Both the position numbers and the translations under genes were made by a program. Of a stretch of 64,000 nucleotides of DNA, positions 44,065 to 52,998 are shown one piece after another. Each line of letters opens with the position of its first letter. Position 1 is the first letter of the stretch. The DNA is from Marinilabiliaceae bacterium (lineage in GTDB: Bacteria; Bacteroidota; Bacteroidia; Bacteroidales; Marinilabiliaceae), in contig JAFGBR010000035.1 in NCBI GenBank assembly GCA_016933045.1, positions 1 through 64,000 of the forward strand, in the 5' to 3' direction. Under the pieces are notes generated by a model, which saw nothing but the letters and a program-made list of their open reading frames with translations, had not been told where the DNA came from and did not search any database.

Positions 44065-44703
44065 TTACATTGTATACTCTCTAATAGTCCAAATAATAAA
44101 TGCTGCAATAACAAGAATAACAATAGAGGCGCCTGCAATTTTATTTATCCACCATAGTCGTCGTAAGTTAATTTTCGATCGAAAAAGATTAACAATTGAA
44201 GTTAAAACAAACCACCAGGTTGTAGCTCCAATTAAAACACCTGCAATTAGTATTAGAGGGTCAATAATATTTGATTTGGGAGTAACAACCCTGAAGCCAG
44301 CAAAAAAACCAAGAAAAAGGAATACATATAATGGATTGGTAATGGTTAAAAAAAAGGTAGATACAAAGTCCTGTATGTAAGAATTCGTTTTTTTATTTTG
44401 CCGGCGAAGTTGTTTGGCAGGGTTAGTGTAAAAAATTTTTAAGCCTAAGAAAACTAAAAAAACTACACCAAATATTTGCAAAAGAAGAAGCTGTTTTTCA
44501 ATAAAGTTAACAACGTACGATAAACTAAAAAAAGCAATTATTGCATAAATAGCATCGGAAGTTGCAGCTCCGATGCCAGAAATGAAACCCGAAAGTTTCC
44601 CTTTGCTTAATGTTCGTTGAATGCATAATACTCCAATAGGTCCCAATGGAATAGAGGCCACAAAACCAATTTTAAATCCAACCCAGATATACTCTAAATT
44701 CAT
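44065..44703 (-). CDS. LysE/RhtB-family amino-acid exporter
   Basis: A 212-residue inner-membrane protein with about six hydrophobic helices. The N-terminus GFKIGFVASIPLGPIGVLCIQRTLSKGKLSGFISGIGAATSD is the LysE-family pattern, and TITNPLYVFLFLGFFAGF is the second family motif. Members export amino acids such as lysine, threonine or homoserine lactones; the substrate is not predictable here. It has no operon partner and diverges from the phosphate transporter gene. Confidence 0.88.
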   Translation of the reverse strand: MNLEYIWVGFKIGFVASIPLGPIGVLCIQRTLSKGKLSGFISGIGAATSDAIYAIIAFFSLSYVVNFIEKQLLLLQIFGVVFLVFLGLKIFYTNPAKQLRRQNKKTNSYIQDFVSTFFLTITNPLYVFLFLGFFAGFRVVTPKSNIIDPLILIAGVLIGATTWWFVLTSIVNLFRSKINLRRLWWINKIAGASIVILVIAAFIIWTIREYTM

Positions 44704-44835
44704 TGTGCAAATATGATAAAAAATGGTTTTAGGAAAAAAGTCAAATGAAAAATAATCACTATTTTTTGTAAAAAACCAAATGCTCTTGTAACTTAATATA
44801 TAATTGAGAAAACATCTTGTATAAAAAACTGTTAG

Positions 44836-44853
44836 TTAACATTAAATTAACAT
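44836..44853 (+). promoter_or_regulatory. Pho-box-like direct repeat before the phosphate transport operon
   Basis: TTAACAT (44836-44842), TAAA, TTAACAT (44847-44853): two identical 7-base repeats 11 bases apart, the arrangement of PhoB/PhoP sites, and TTAACA-N5-TTAACA matches the known Bacillus PhoP core. It lies 82 bases before the transporter start at 44935. No regulator is in view and no TAnnTTTG box is obvious nearby. Confidence 0.55.
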
Positions 44854-44934
44854 TGAGATAATACTAAAGAAACTTAATAAAGAAAAGAGCTGATTATGTT
44901 TGTGGTTATTTTAGAAACCGATAACATTAATATA

Positions 44935-47226
44935 ATGGAAAATATTTATTTAATTTTAGTTGTAATATTGTTTTTTTTAGCTGCATCCGATTTAGTTGTT
45001 GGTGTTAGTAACGATGCGGTTAATTTTTTAAATTCGGCTATAGGGTCGAAGGCTGCTTCTTTTAGAACAATTTTATTTATTGCATCAATAGGAATTTTTG
45101 TTGGAGCAACATTCTCAACTGGTATGATGGAGGTTGCAAGAAAAGGTATTTTTAATCCACAGCATTTTTATTTTGGCGAAATAATGATAATTTTTTTAGC
45201 AGTAATGATTACTGATGTTATTTTGCTTGATGCATTCAATTCACTAGGGTTGCCAACATCAACTACTGTGTCGTTGGTTTTTGAACTGATGGGAGCAGCT
45301 GTTGCTGTATCGTTGTTTAAATTGGCTGATATAGACGGACAGCAAATAATGGTTGATGGAGTTAAGCGAGTTGCAACATTGGGTGATTATATTAATTCAG
45401 CAAAATCATTAGCAATTATTACAGGTATATTGTCATCGGTGGTTATCGCTTTTACAGTAGGTGCAATTATTCAGTTTTTTGTTCGTTTGGTTTTTTCATT
45501 TAAATACGATGTAAAACTCAAATATTTAGGTTCTGTATGGGGAGGTGTTGCAATAACCTCAATAATATATTTTTTACTTATTAAAGGTGCCAGTCACGCA
45601 GTATTTATGGGGCCTGAAACAAAAGCTTTTATTAAAGGTAATGCTAATCAGATAATGATTTATAGTTTTGTTTTATGGACAATAGTATTGCAAATAAGTA
45701 AGTTGTTATTTAAAGTTGATATATTAAAGTTTGTGGTATTAATGGGTACTTTTGCATTAGCAATGGCATTTGCAGGTAATGATCTTGTTAACTTTATTGG
45801 AGTGCCTATTGCAGGATTTAGTTCGTATGAAGTATTTGCTTCGCCACAAAATAGCTTGGGTGCTGATGAATTACTTATGACAGCTTTGGCCGAAAAAACG
45901 TTTGTACCTTCTTATATGCTTGTTATTGCAGGATTGATAATGGTACTTACTTTATGGTTTTCGAAAAAAGCAAAAAATGTAACTAAAACAGAATTATCAT
46001 TAAGTCGTCAGCAAGAAGGAGAAGAGCGTTTTGGTTCTTCATTTTTGGCTCGTTCAATAGTTCGGGGTGCTTTAAAAGCTTCGGAGTCTGTTTCGAAAGT
46101 TATGCCGTTATCAGTATCGGGTTTTATTGCCAGGCAATTTGACTCGACGCAATACGAAGAAAAGCGAAAAAAACTAGGTAATGATGCACCAAATTTCGAT
46201 TTAATACGAGCATCGGTTAATCTTGTGGTTTCGAGTATACTAATATCAATTGCAACATCGTATAAATTACCATTGTCAACAACTTATGTAACATTTATGG
46301 TTGCCATGGGTACTTCTTTATCCGATCGTTCATGGGGGAGAGAGAGTGCAGTTTACAGAATAACAGGAGTCTTGTCGGTTATTGGAGGATGGTTTTTTAC
46401 GGCTTTTTCTGCATTTACTGCAGCTTTTATTTTTGCATCATTGATAAAATGGATTGGTATTTGGGCAATTTTTATTTTGGTTGTAATGGCAGTTTATTTT
46501 GTTTATCATACACATGTTTTGTATAAAAGAAAAACAGCCGAAGAGATAAAGCTAGGTGATATAGAAATTGACGAGATAGATGGAGAATTGTTGCCGGGAA
46601 CTGTATTAAAAAGGTGTAAAATAAGTGTAAATAAAGCATTGTTTAATATCTCAGAAGCATATATTCAATCGGTTGTTGCTTTTGAAAGTGAGGATCGGAA
46701 AGCATTAAAGCAGGTGGTTAAAGATGTGAAAGAGCTTAATCAGAAAACAAAAAAATTACGATATAATATTTATTCAACGGTAAAAAAACTTCAGGAGGAG
46801 TCTATCGATTCAAGTTTGTATTATGTGCAGGTAATCGATTATTTAAGAGAGTCAGCTCATTGTTTGTCATTTATTGTTAACCCAATGTATGAACATTTAG
46901 ATAACAATCATAAGGTGTTTAGTAAAGATCAGTTTGTTGATTTGGTATCACTTCAGGCAAGGGTTAACGGTTTTATGAAAGATAGTATAAAAACTATTGA
47001 ATTGGGCGATTTTAGTAGTTTAGACTCGCTTTTATCCACAAAACAAAGTTTGCTTGAACATTTGCGATTGATGCGAAAGATTCAGTTGAAACGTATTAAG
47101 AAAGAAAAAGCAGGTACAAAAGTTAGTTTATTGTATTTGAATCTGCTTCACGAATCGCAAAATATGTTGTTGCATATTGGAAATTTACTTAAGGCCCAAC
47201 GCGACTTTGTTAAGTATCAAAAATAA
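44935..47226 (+). CDS. PiT-family inorganic phosphate transporter with C-terminal PhoU-like domain
   Basis: A 763-residue inner-membrane phosphate:cation symporter. The paired PiT motifs are GVSNDAVNFLNSAIGSKA near the N-terminus and FAGNDLVNFIGVPIAG in the middle, with TSTTVSLVFELMG and KLPLSTTYVTFMVAMG as inverted topological repeats. The last 200 residues form a cytoplasmic helical PhoU-like domain (VKDVKELNQKTKKLRYNIYSTVKKLQ), as in relatives. The start ATG 44935 (MENIYLILVVILF) is preferred over an ATG at 44896. It is followed 37 bases later by a porin gene; the two probably form a phosphate uptake operon. Confidence 0.93.
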   Translation: MENIYLILVVILFFLAASDLVVGVSNDAVNFLNSAIGSKAASFRTILFIASIGIFVGATFSTGMMEVARKGIFNPQHFYFGEIMIIFLAVMITDVILLDAFNSLGLPTSTTVSLVFELMGAAVAVSLFKLADIDGQQIMVDGVKRVATLGDYINSAKSLAIITGILSSVVIAFTVGAIIQFFVRLVFSFKYDVKLKYLGSVWGGVAITSIIYFLLIKGASHAVFMGPETKAFIKGNANQIMIYSFVLWTIVLQISKLLFKVDILKFVVLMGTFALAMAFAGNDLVNFIGVPIAGFSSYEVFASPQNSLGADELLMTALAEKTFVPSYMLVIAGLIMVLTLWFSKKAKNVTKTELSLSRQQEGEERFGSSFLARSIVRGALKASESVSKVMPLSVSGFIARQFDSTQYEEKRKKLGNDAPNFDLIRASVNLVVSSILISIATSYKLPLSTTYVTFMVAMGTSLSDRSWGRESAVYRITGVLSVIGGWFFTAFSAFTAAFIFASLIKWIGIWAIFILVVMAVYFVYHTHVLYKRKTAEEIKLGDIEIDEIDGELLPGTVLKRCKISVNKALFNISEAYIQSVVAFESEDRKALKQVVKDVKELNQKTKKLRYNIYSTVKKLQEESIDSSLYYVQVIDYLRESAHCLSFIVNPMYEHLDNNHKVFSKDQFVDLVSLQARVNGFMKDSIKTIELGDFSSLDSLLSTKQSLLEHLRLMRKIQLKRIKKEKAGTKVSLLYLNLLHESQNMLLHIGNLLKAQRDFVKYQK

Positions 47227-47263
47227 AAAAAGTAGGACGGTTAGTAAACTAATTTTTAATTAA

Positions 47264-48271
47264 ATGAATATGAAGAAACAAATGTTATTATTAGGAGCCA
47301 CTTTGTTGGTAGCAAGTGGTTTATTTGCTCAGGAAAGCAAAGATGAGTTTAAACCTTCGGGTAAAGTAACTGGTGTTGTTTACTTTAACTATAATAGTCA
47401 GATAGGTGCTGATGAAAATCCTTCGGAATTTGAGTTGGAGCGTGCTTATTTTGGTTATAATTATAATATATCAAAGGAGTTGTCTACAAAAGTATTACTT
47501 GATATTGATAAGGATTTACAAGCAGTAGATGAAAATGGCAACGACGTAAATTTACGACGAAATGCATATTTTAAAAATGCGGCTATTTTTTATAAAAAGG
47601 ACAATTTGAAAGTAGGTTTTGGTATTCAGAATACATTTTGTATGAAATATCAGGAGCAGATTTGGGGTCGTCGTTATATAACAAATGCATTAATAGATAT
47701 GAATGGAATGTCAACCACGGCCGATCTTGGAGTTTCTGCTGAGTATGGTAATGATATGTTTTCTTTTGATTTAGCTTTGTTTAATGGCGAAACTTATAAA
47801 AAAATACAACATGATAATGCATATTTGTTATCAACCGGAGCAGCTGCATTTTTGTTAGATAAAAAAATAACATTACGTATTGTTAATGAGTATGTTGATA
47901 ATGGTGTGGCTCAGAATCTTACTACTATGTTTGCGTCTTATGCTACAGATGTTTTTACCTTAGGTGCTGATTATAATATGCAATCGAATCATAAATTTAA
48001 TGAAGGAAATGATAGATCGGGTTTTTCTGTATTTGGATTGTTTAATATAAATGAAAAATTTACTCTTTTGGGACGTTATGATGATTTGAGTTGGGATGCA
48101 ATAAATCCGACTAATGATCCGTCAGAAGGTCTTAAATACATTATTGCAGGCGTTGAATATAAATTGCATAAAAGTGTTAGGGCTGCATTAAATTATAAGA
48201 GTATGGAAGATAAATACGATGGAGCAGAAACTAATAACTTTGTGTTTTTAAATTTAGAAGCCAAGTTTTAA
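47264..48271 (+). CDS. Outer-membrane porin, probable phosphate-uptake channel
   Basis: A 335-residue beta-barrel protein: signal peptide (MNMKKQMLLLGATLLVASGLFAQ), alternating beta-strand pattern and a C-terminal Phe (NLEAKF) as in outer-membrane proteins. It resembles phosphate-selective porin O/P type proteins; the position just after the PiT gene and before a terminator supports a role in phosphate entry. Specificity is inference. Two in-frame ATGs (47264, 47270) are possible starts. Confidence 0.82.
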   Translation: MNMKKQMLLLGATLLVASGLFAQESKDEFKPSGKVTGVVYFNYNSQIGADENPSEFELERAYFGYNYNISKELSTKVLLDIDKDLQAVDENGNDVNLRRNAYFKNAAIFYKKDNLKVGFGIQNTFCMKYQEQIWGRRYITNALIDMNGMSTTADLGVSAEYGNDMFSFDLALFNGETYKKIQHDNAYLLSTGAAAFLLDKKITLRIVNEYVDNGVAQNLTTMFASYATDVFTLGADYNMQSNHKFNEGNDRSGFSVFGLFNINEKFTLLGRYDDLSWDAINPTNDPSEGLKYIIAGVEYKLHKSVRAALNYKSMEDKYDGAETNNFVFLNLEAKF

Positions 48272-48294
48272 ATATCAATGATTTGTAAATATAC

Positions 48295-48325
48295 AGGGTG
48301 TTCAGTTTGTGTACACCCTTTTTTT
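48295..48325 (+). terminator. Terminator of the phosphate operon
   Basis: AGGGTGT (48295-48301) pairs with ACACCCT (48313-48319) over an 11-base loop, followed by a T-run. Confidence 0.85.
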
Positions 48326-48326
48326 G

Positions 48327-49079
48327 TTAAATATACCCTTTGAGTTTGTAAATAATCAAACCAACCCATTCTTTAATAAGAGTCTCCCACGATGAAAAAG
48401 TGCCGGATGAAGGAACGATTATATCATTAATGTTTATAGGTTCAATAGACTTCATTGGATCGGCATTTAATGGTATTACATTTAATCCAACCTTTATAAA
48501 GCATGCTTTTGCACGGGGCATATGCCATGCCGAGGTAACTAAAATAATATTCGAGTTAAGGTTGTTCTCTTTAATTATGTTGCATGCTTCAAGTGCATTT
48601 TCACGAGTGTTTCTCGAAATTGAATCGATGAAAATGTTGAAATGAGTCATTTTTATATCTTTCAAATATCGGCTAATCACAGCGGATTCGGGTTTTTCTT
48701 TTATTAGCAAATTTGGCGAGCCTCCTGTTAGAATAAGGTTCTTTAGATTATTTTTTTGAATAAGTAATAGAGCCTGCATTAACCTGTCGCTACTTTGAAA
48801 AAAACGTAACCTGTCTGTTGTTGCATTATGTGCCGAATAACCACCTAAAACCACAACCGTTTGTGTTGAATCATTAATTATAGGCAGTGGTTTTATTTTT
48901 GGTTCCCAAGTAGAAATTGCAACTCTGAAAAAGAAAGGATTGCTAAAGAAAATAAGAAAAAAAAAGGCGATGTTGATAAAGGCTCTTTTTTTCCATAGTA
49001 GATATGCAATAAAAAAAATAACAGACCATATTAATGGAGAAAGAAAGTATACTAATATTTTTGATACTATATAAAACAT
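48327..49079 (-). CDS. YdcF-like (DUF218) membrane protein
   Basis: About 250 residues from the ATG at 49079 (MFYIVSKILVYFLSP). Two N-terminal helices (residues about 1-45) anchor the DUF218 domain: VVVLGGY, LILTGGSPN, DSISRNTRENALEA and LVTSAWHMPRAKACF are the family motifs. Members are linked to envelope or peptidoglycan/lipid-carrier work (for example ElyC/SanA), but the reaction is not established. Longer starts at 49148 or 49169 would overlap the upstream promoter of the divergent gene. Converges with the porin. Confidence 0.85.
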   Translation of the reverse strand: MFYIVSKILVYFLSPLIWSVIFFIAYLLWKKRAFINIAFFFLIFFSNPFFFRVAISTWEPKIKPLPIINDSTQTVVVLGGYSAHNATTDRLRFFQSSDRLMQALLLIQKNNLKNLILTGGSPNLLIKEKPESAVISRYLKDIKMTHFNIFIDSISRNTRENALEACNIIKENNLNSNIILVTSAWHMPRAKACFIKVGLNVIPLNADPMKSIEPININDIIVPSSGTFSSWETLIKEWVGLIIYKLKGYI

Positions 49080-49148
49080 ACGCTTTTTTTTGGTGTGAAT
49101 ATAATATAATTGATCGTTTGATTTTAGATAAAGTATTTTGGAAAACAT

Positions 49149-49156
49149 TAATTTTG
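49149..49156 (+). promoter_or_regulatory. -7 box of the nitroreductase gene
   Basis: TAATTTTG matches TAnnTTTG. Transcription would begin near 49163, 23 bases before the ATG. A TTTG at the ideal -33 distance is not seen. Confidence 0.35.
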
Positions 49157-49185
49157 TATCTATTTTCAATAAAATAACTAATAAA

Positions 49186-49704
49186 ATGAATCTTAATCAG
49201 GTAATAAACGAACGCTATTCGGTGCGAAAATTTAAACCTCAAATGGTATCGGATGTGTTGTTAAAGCAGGTTGTTGAAGCCGGTCGAATGGCACCGTCGG
49301 CCTGTAATTTACAACCATGGGTTTTTGTGATAGTATTTGAAGCTGAGGTGTTAGAACAAATCCATAAGGCATATCCTCGCGAATGGTTTATTAAAACCAA
49401 TCAGGTTATTGTTGTATGTGGTAATCATGAACAGTCGTGGAAGCGATCGTTTGATAATAAGGATCATTGCGACATTGATGTAGCTATTGCTATTGATCAT
49501 ATGACATTAAAAGCTACAGCATTAGGGTTGGGTACATGTTGGGTTTGTAATTTTAATTCAGAAATAATAAAAGACACACTAAATTTGCCGCATTGCATTG
49601 AGCCAATTGCTTTATTGCCAATTGGTTATCCTGATAGTGAGCCTACTGCCGAAAAGATTAGGAAGCCGTTCGATGATATTGTTTTTTTTAACAGGTATAA
49701 GTAA
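49186..49704 (+). CDS. Nitroreductase-family flavoprotein
   Basis: A 172-residue FMN-dependent oxidoreductase. ERYSVRKFKPQMVSD at the N-terminus binds FMN phosphate, RMAPSACNLQPWVFV and GLGTCWVCNF are the other family motifs, and the end PIGYPDSEP is typical. The start ATG 49186 gives MNLNQVINERYS; the upstream in-frame ATG at 49138 is unlikely. It probably uses NAD(P)H on quinones or nitro compounds. It stands alone between divergent and convergent minus-strand genes. Confidence 0.9.
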   Translation: MNLNQVINERYSVRKFKPQMVSDVLLKQVVEAGRMAPSACNLQPWVFVIVFEAEVLEQIHKAYPREWFIKTNQVIVVCGNHEQSWKRSFDNKDHCDIDVAIAIDHMTLKATALGLGTCWVCNFNSEIIKDTLNLPHCIEPIALLPIGYPDSEPTAEKIRKPFDDIVFFNRYK

Positions 49705-49728
49705 AAGGTGTTTCTTTTATAGGGTTTG

Positions 49729-50715
49729 TTAAATAATTACTTCAGGATTTATAATGTGAGGTACTTTTTTATTTTTGTAAAATTCAATTATGTTTAGAGC
49801 TGCTAAGGTAGCCATAGCATTGCGGGCTTCTACAGTGGCTGAGCCTATGTGTGGAAGAATGCAGACGTTTTCCATTTCCAGTAATGGGTTGTTAGCAAAC
49901 ATGGGTTCTGGATTTGTAACGTCCAGTCCTGCTCCCCATATTTTGCCTTGTTTTAAAGCTTCTATTAAATCTGCTTCGTTATGAACCGGTCCGCGAGCTG
50001 TGTTGATGAAGATTGCAGAGGGTTTCATTTTTTCAAATGCTTGTTTGTTAAATATGTCTTTTGTTTGACGGCTTAATGAACAATGAACTGAAATGACATC
50101 GCTTTGTGAAAGAAGCGTGTTAAAATCGACATATTTTGCGTTTAATTCTTCTTCGCCTTTTAAATTGCGTTCTAAGTCGTGATATAAGACGTTCATATTG
50201 TAAGCACCTTTGCATCGTTTGGACATTTCAACACCAATGCGTCCAAACCCAAAAACGCCGAGGGTTTTATTTTTGAGTTCGATACCAAGATTTCCGGTTG
50301 GTTTGAAAAATCCCCATTCTCCATTGATGATTTTTTTATGGTTGAAGAACATTTTACGTGAGGTGGCAATCATCAAACCAAAAGCAGTATCGGCAGTGGC
50401 ATCGGTCATCGCACCGGGTGCATAGCCTACTGGTATTCCCAGTTTTGTTGCTTCGGCAATATCAATGTTATCGTAGCCAACAGCAAACTGAGAAACGATA
50501 TCCAGATGCGAACATTCAGAAAAGAATTTTTTGTCGACCTTGTCCGAAACGGTACAGAAAAGAGCATTGTGATCTTTCGCTTTCTCAATTATTTCATCTT
50601 GAGTCATTGGACGGTCTTTGTCCCAAACGGTTACAGATAACCCAGCTTCTTTTAATAATTGAGTTGCAATTTCGGGGAATATTCGCGATAATAATACTCT
50701 CTTTTCCATATTCAT
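49729..50715 (-). CDS. D-2-hydroxyacid dehydrogenase family protein
   Basis: A 328-residue NAD(P)-dependent dehydrogenase of the glyoxylate/hydroxypyruvate reductase type. It has QFAVGYDNIDIAEATKLGIPV, the nucleotide loop GVFGFGRIGVEM, NTARGPVHNEADL with catalytic Arg, GLDVTNPEP with Glu, and LPHIGSAT with the catalytic His. The start ATG overlaps the end of the transketolase C-subunit gene by 4 bases, so it is translationally coupled. A role in reducing a short hydroxyacid or keto-acid from sugar breakdown is inferred from this coupling. It is last in a three-gene minus-strand unit. Confidence 0.88.
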   Translation of the reverse strand: MNMEKRVLLSRIFPEIATQLLKEAGLSVTVWDKDRPMTQDEIIEKAKDHNALFCTVSDKVDKKFFSECSHLDIVSQFAVGYDNIDIAEATKLGIPVGYAPGAMTDATADTAFGLMIATSRKMFFNHKKIINGEWGFFKPTGNLGIELKNKTLGVFGFGRIGVEMSKRCKGAYNMNVLYHDLERNLKGEEELNAKYVDFNTLLSQSDVISVHCSLSRQTKDIFNKQAFEKMKPSAIFINTARGPVHNEADLIEALKQGKIWGAGLDVTNPEPMFANNPLLEMENVCILPHIGSATVEARNAMATLAALNIIEFYKNKKVPHIINPEVII

Positions 50716-51671
50716 TTTTTTGTACTATTTTTTCGTGTAATAGCTTTTTGGGCAGCTTTTACGATATCATTAACACTCATTTCGTAGTAATCAAGCAGTT
50801 CATCGGGCAAGCCAGAACTTGGGAATTTGTCGCGTAAGCCAATTCTTTCTATTGGTACAGGATAATTCTCGGCTGCGGTTTCCATAATAGCACTTCCCAA
50901 ACCACCAATAATATTATGATCTTCGGCAGTAACAGCAGCTCCACAATCTTTCAATACTTTGGTTATGCCTTCTATATCGAGTGGTTTAACAGTGTGTACT
51001 TCTACAAGTGTAACTCCAATTCCTTTGTCTGATAAAATTTTGCTTGCTTTAATTAAACGAGGTAAAAGAACTCCATTACCAAATAATGCAATATCGTTGC
51101 CGTTTTTTTGCATGATGTTGATTTTGAACGGAATAAAAGGCGAGTTTTTTTCAAACACAACAGGGTCGCGACCACTGCCCAAGCGAATATAAACCGGGCC
51201 TGGAATTCCGGCAGCAGCAATGGTAGCCTGTCTTGCCTGATCTGCATCGGCAGGAACAAGTATGGTTATGTTAGCTATGGTGCGCAAAATGCCAATATCT
51301 TCGAAAAATTGGTGAGTAACACCTTCGCGTTCGCCGGCGGCAATACCCCCATTTACTCCAGCCATTTTTACATTCAGGTTTGGATAAGCAATGAACGTGC
51401 GTATTTGTTCACAGGCTCTCATGGTTATGAATCCTGCATAAGTGGCAAAGAAAGGAATAAGACCTTCAATTGCCAACCCGGCACTTGTGGCAGCGGCGTT
51501 TTGTTCGGCAATGCCAACCTCAACATATCTGTCGGGATATTTTTGAACAAAATCGGTTGCCCGCATAGCCAAAAGACTATCGGCGCAAACAAGCATTATT
51601 CTATCGTCTTTTTCGGCAAGGGTATCCAATCCCTGCATAAATCCTATTCGGGTACTATCTATTTTACTCAA
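50712..51671 (-). CDS. Transketolase, C-terminal subunit
   Basis: A 319-residue subunit with the pyrimidine-binding domain of thiamine-diphosphate enzymes: RYVEVGIAEQNAAATSAGLA holds the conserved Glu, then FFATYAGFITMRACEQIRT, and GGIAAGEREGVTHQFFEDI; the C-terminal domain follows from about 195. It pairs with the N-terminal subunit gene, which overlaps by 8 bases. Split transketolases often serve special sugar pathways besides the pentose phosphate route. The sugar is not identifiable from the sequence. Confidence 0.92.
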   Translation of the reverse strand: MSKIDSTRIGFMQGLDTLAEKDDRIMLVCADSLLAMRATDFVQKYPDRYVEVGIAEQNAAATSAGLAIEGLIPFFATYAGFITMRACEQIRTFIAYPNLNVKMAGVNGGIAAGEREGVTHQFFEDIGILRTIANITILVPADADQARQATIAAAGIPGPVYIRLGSGRDPVVFEKNSPFIPFKINIMQKNGNDIALFGNGVLLPRLIKASKILSDKGIGVTLVEVHTVKPLDIEGITKVLKDCGAAVTAEDHNIIGGLGSAIMETAAENYPVPIERIGLRDKFPSSGLPDELLDYYEMSVNDIVKAAQKAITRKNSTKK

Positions 51672-52557
51672 GGTCTAATCCTCCTAATATTTCCATTGCT
51701 ATTTGATGTTCTTCATCGGTTGGCACTCTCTTATGCCAGGCATTGTTTCCTTCCATGTACGGGATACCTTTTCCTTTTATTGTGCTTGCAATAAATATTA
51801 TAGGCTGATCGGGAAGGGGAGGTGCTTGATTTGAAACAATCTCCATGCCTTCGCGCTCTTCTCTTGAAGCTCGGCCTCTTTTGGCTGCTTTTTCGAGGGC
51901 AAGTGTGATCTCTTTCATGTTATGTCCATCAAGATCCACAACATACCATCCAAAACCTTCCCATTTTTCACGAAGGGGGTAAAGATTACTAATTACATCA
52001 ACTTTACCACCACTCTGAATGCCATTGTTGTCGATGATTGCAATCAAGTTGGTTAGTTTATATTTAGGGATAGTCATTGCGGCTTCCCATATAATACCTT
52101 CGTTTAATTCGCCATCGCCTGTAAGCACAAATACAAGGCAGTCATCGCCGCGACGACGGGCTGCTATTGCCATGCCACAACCTTGCGACAGGCCATGTCC
52201 TAGTGATCCCGAAGTTGCTTCAACTCCCGGAGTATCTTTAGGAACCGGATGGCCCTGAAGGCGAGAGCCTAGTGCCCGGAGGGTTTTAAGCTCTGCCGGA
52301 TTGATATACCCTTTACGAGCCAAGGCTGCATATAAGGCCGGACAGGCATGACCTTTTGAGAGAATAAAGCGGTCTCGCTTATTCCATTTAGGATCATTTG
52401 AGTCCAATCGCATCACATCGAAATACAATGCAGTTAGGATATCTATGATTGACATGCATGGGCCGGGATGTCCATCACCGGCATGATATATACAATTGAC
52501 CACATCTCTGCGCAATTGAGTTGCCATGGTGTTCAGACGAGTAATTCGTTCTGTCAT
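51664..52557 (-). CDS. Transketolase, N-terminal subunit
   Basis: A 297-residue subunit with the thiamine-diphosphate-binding domain. It has IYHAGDGHPGPCMSIIDILTALYF, SKGHACPALYAAL, ATSGSLGHGLSQGCGMAIA and GDGELNEGIIWEAAM followed by IIDNNGIQ, the metal/cofactor site. A stop-to-start overlap of 8 bases with the C-subunit gene implies coupled synthesis in equal amounts. It is first in the unit and diverges from the GH2 gene across a 441-base spacer with an operator-like palindrome. Confidence 0.93.
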   Translation of the reverse strand: MTERITRLNTMATQLRRDVVNCIYHAGDGHPGPCMSIIDILTALYFDVMRLDSNDPKWNKRDRFILSKGHACPALYAALARKGYINPAELKTLRALGSRLQGHPVPKDTPGVEATSGSLGHGLSQGCGMAIAARRRGDDCLVFVLTGDGELNEGIIWEAAMTIPKYKLTNLIAIIDNNGIQSGGKVDVISNLYPLREKWEGFGWYVVDLDGHNMKEITLALEKAAKRGRASREEREGMEIVSNQAPPLPDQPIIFIASTIKGKGIPYMEGNNAWHKRVPTDEEHQIAMEILGGLDLE

Positions 52558-52998
52558 TGTTGTATTGTTGTTTGATTTTTAAAGATATTGATTTTGAGGG
52601 TTTTGTAAAAAAAGTCTAATTTATTGTGTTAAAATATAACTATATATTGAATGGCTAAAGATAAAGAAAAATTTATTTCAAATGAAAAGGTTTACATTGT
52701 GAATATGTTTTTGAAAGCCTCATAAAATGATGTATATTAGCAATTTTTAAATAAGTATGGTGTGTATGATTTATTGTAAATTGATAACGTTTACAATGAA
52801 TTAAACTAATTTTTTTTACGAAAAATATATGCAACATCAATAAATTAAACATTTTAAAAAAGTAATTAATGTTTTTTTGTGGTTGTTACATAATGAAAAT
52901 ATATTTGAGCTAAACTGGCATGGTTATTAAGCTCTTAAAAGAATATGTAAATATTGATTGATGTAAGTTTCATTTGATAAGGTATTTAAACGAATTAT
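52558..52998. promoter_or_regulatory. 441-base divergent regulatory spacer with LacI-like palindrome
   Basis: No coding frame is seen. ATTGTAAA (52773-52780) and TTTACAAT (52790-52797) form a perfect 8-base inverted repeat with a 9-base centre containing AACG. About 100 bases away GTTTACATTGTGAA (from 52690) repeats the TTTACA half-site. Sites of this kind resemble LacI-family operators. The spacer separates the transketolase unit from the glycosidase genes and probably holds both promoters; I found no unambiguous TTTG/TAnnTTTG pair. Confidence 0.45.

Noticed and set aside
50358-50837. Plus-strand frame of 159 codons
   Set aside because: Antisense to the dehydrogenase and transketolase genes; low-complexity, basic translation with no motif.
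51108-51794. Plus-strand frame of 228 codons opposite the transketolase genes
   Set aside because: The opposite strand encodes both transketolase subunits with their cofactor motifs; the frame is a shadow of codon bias.
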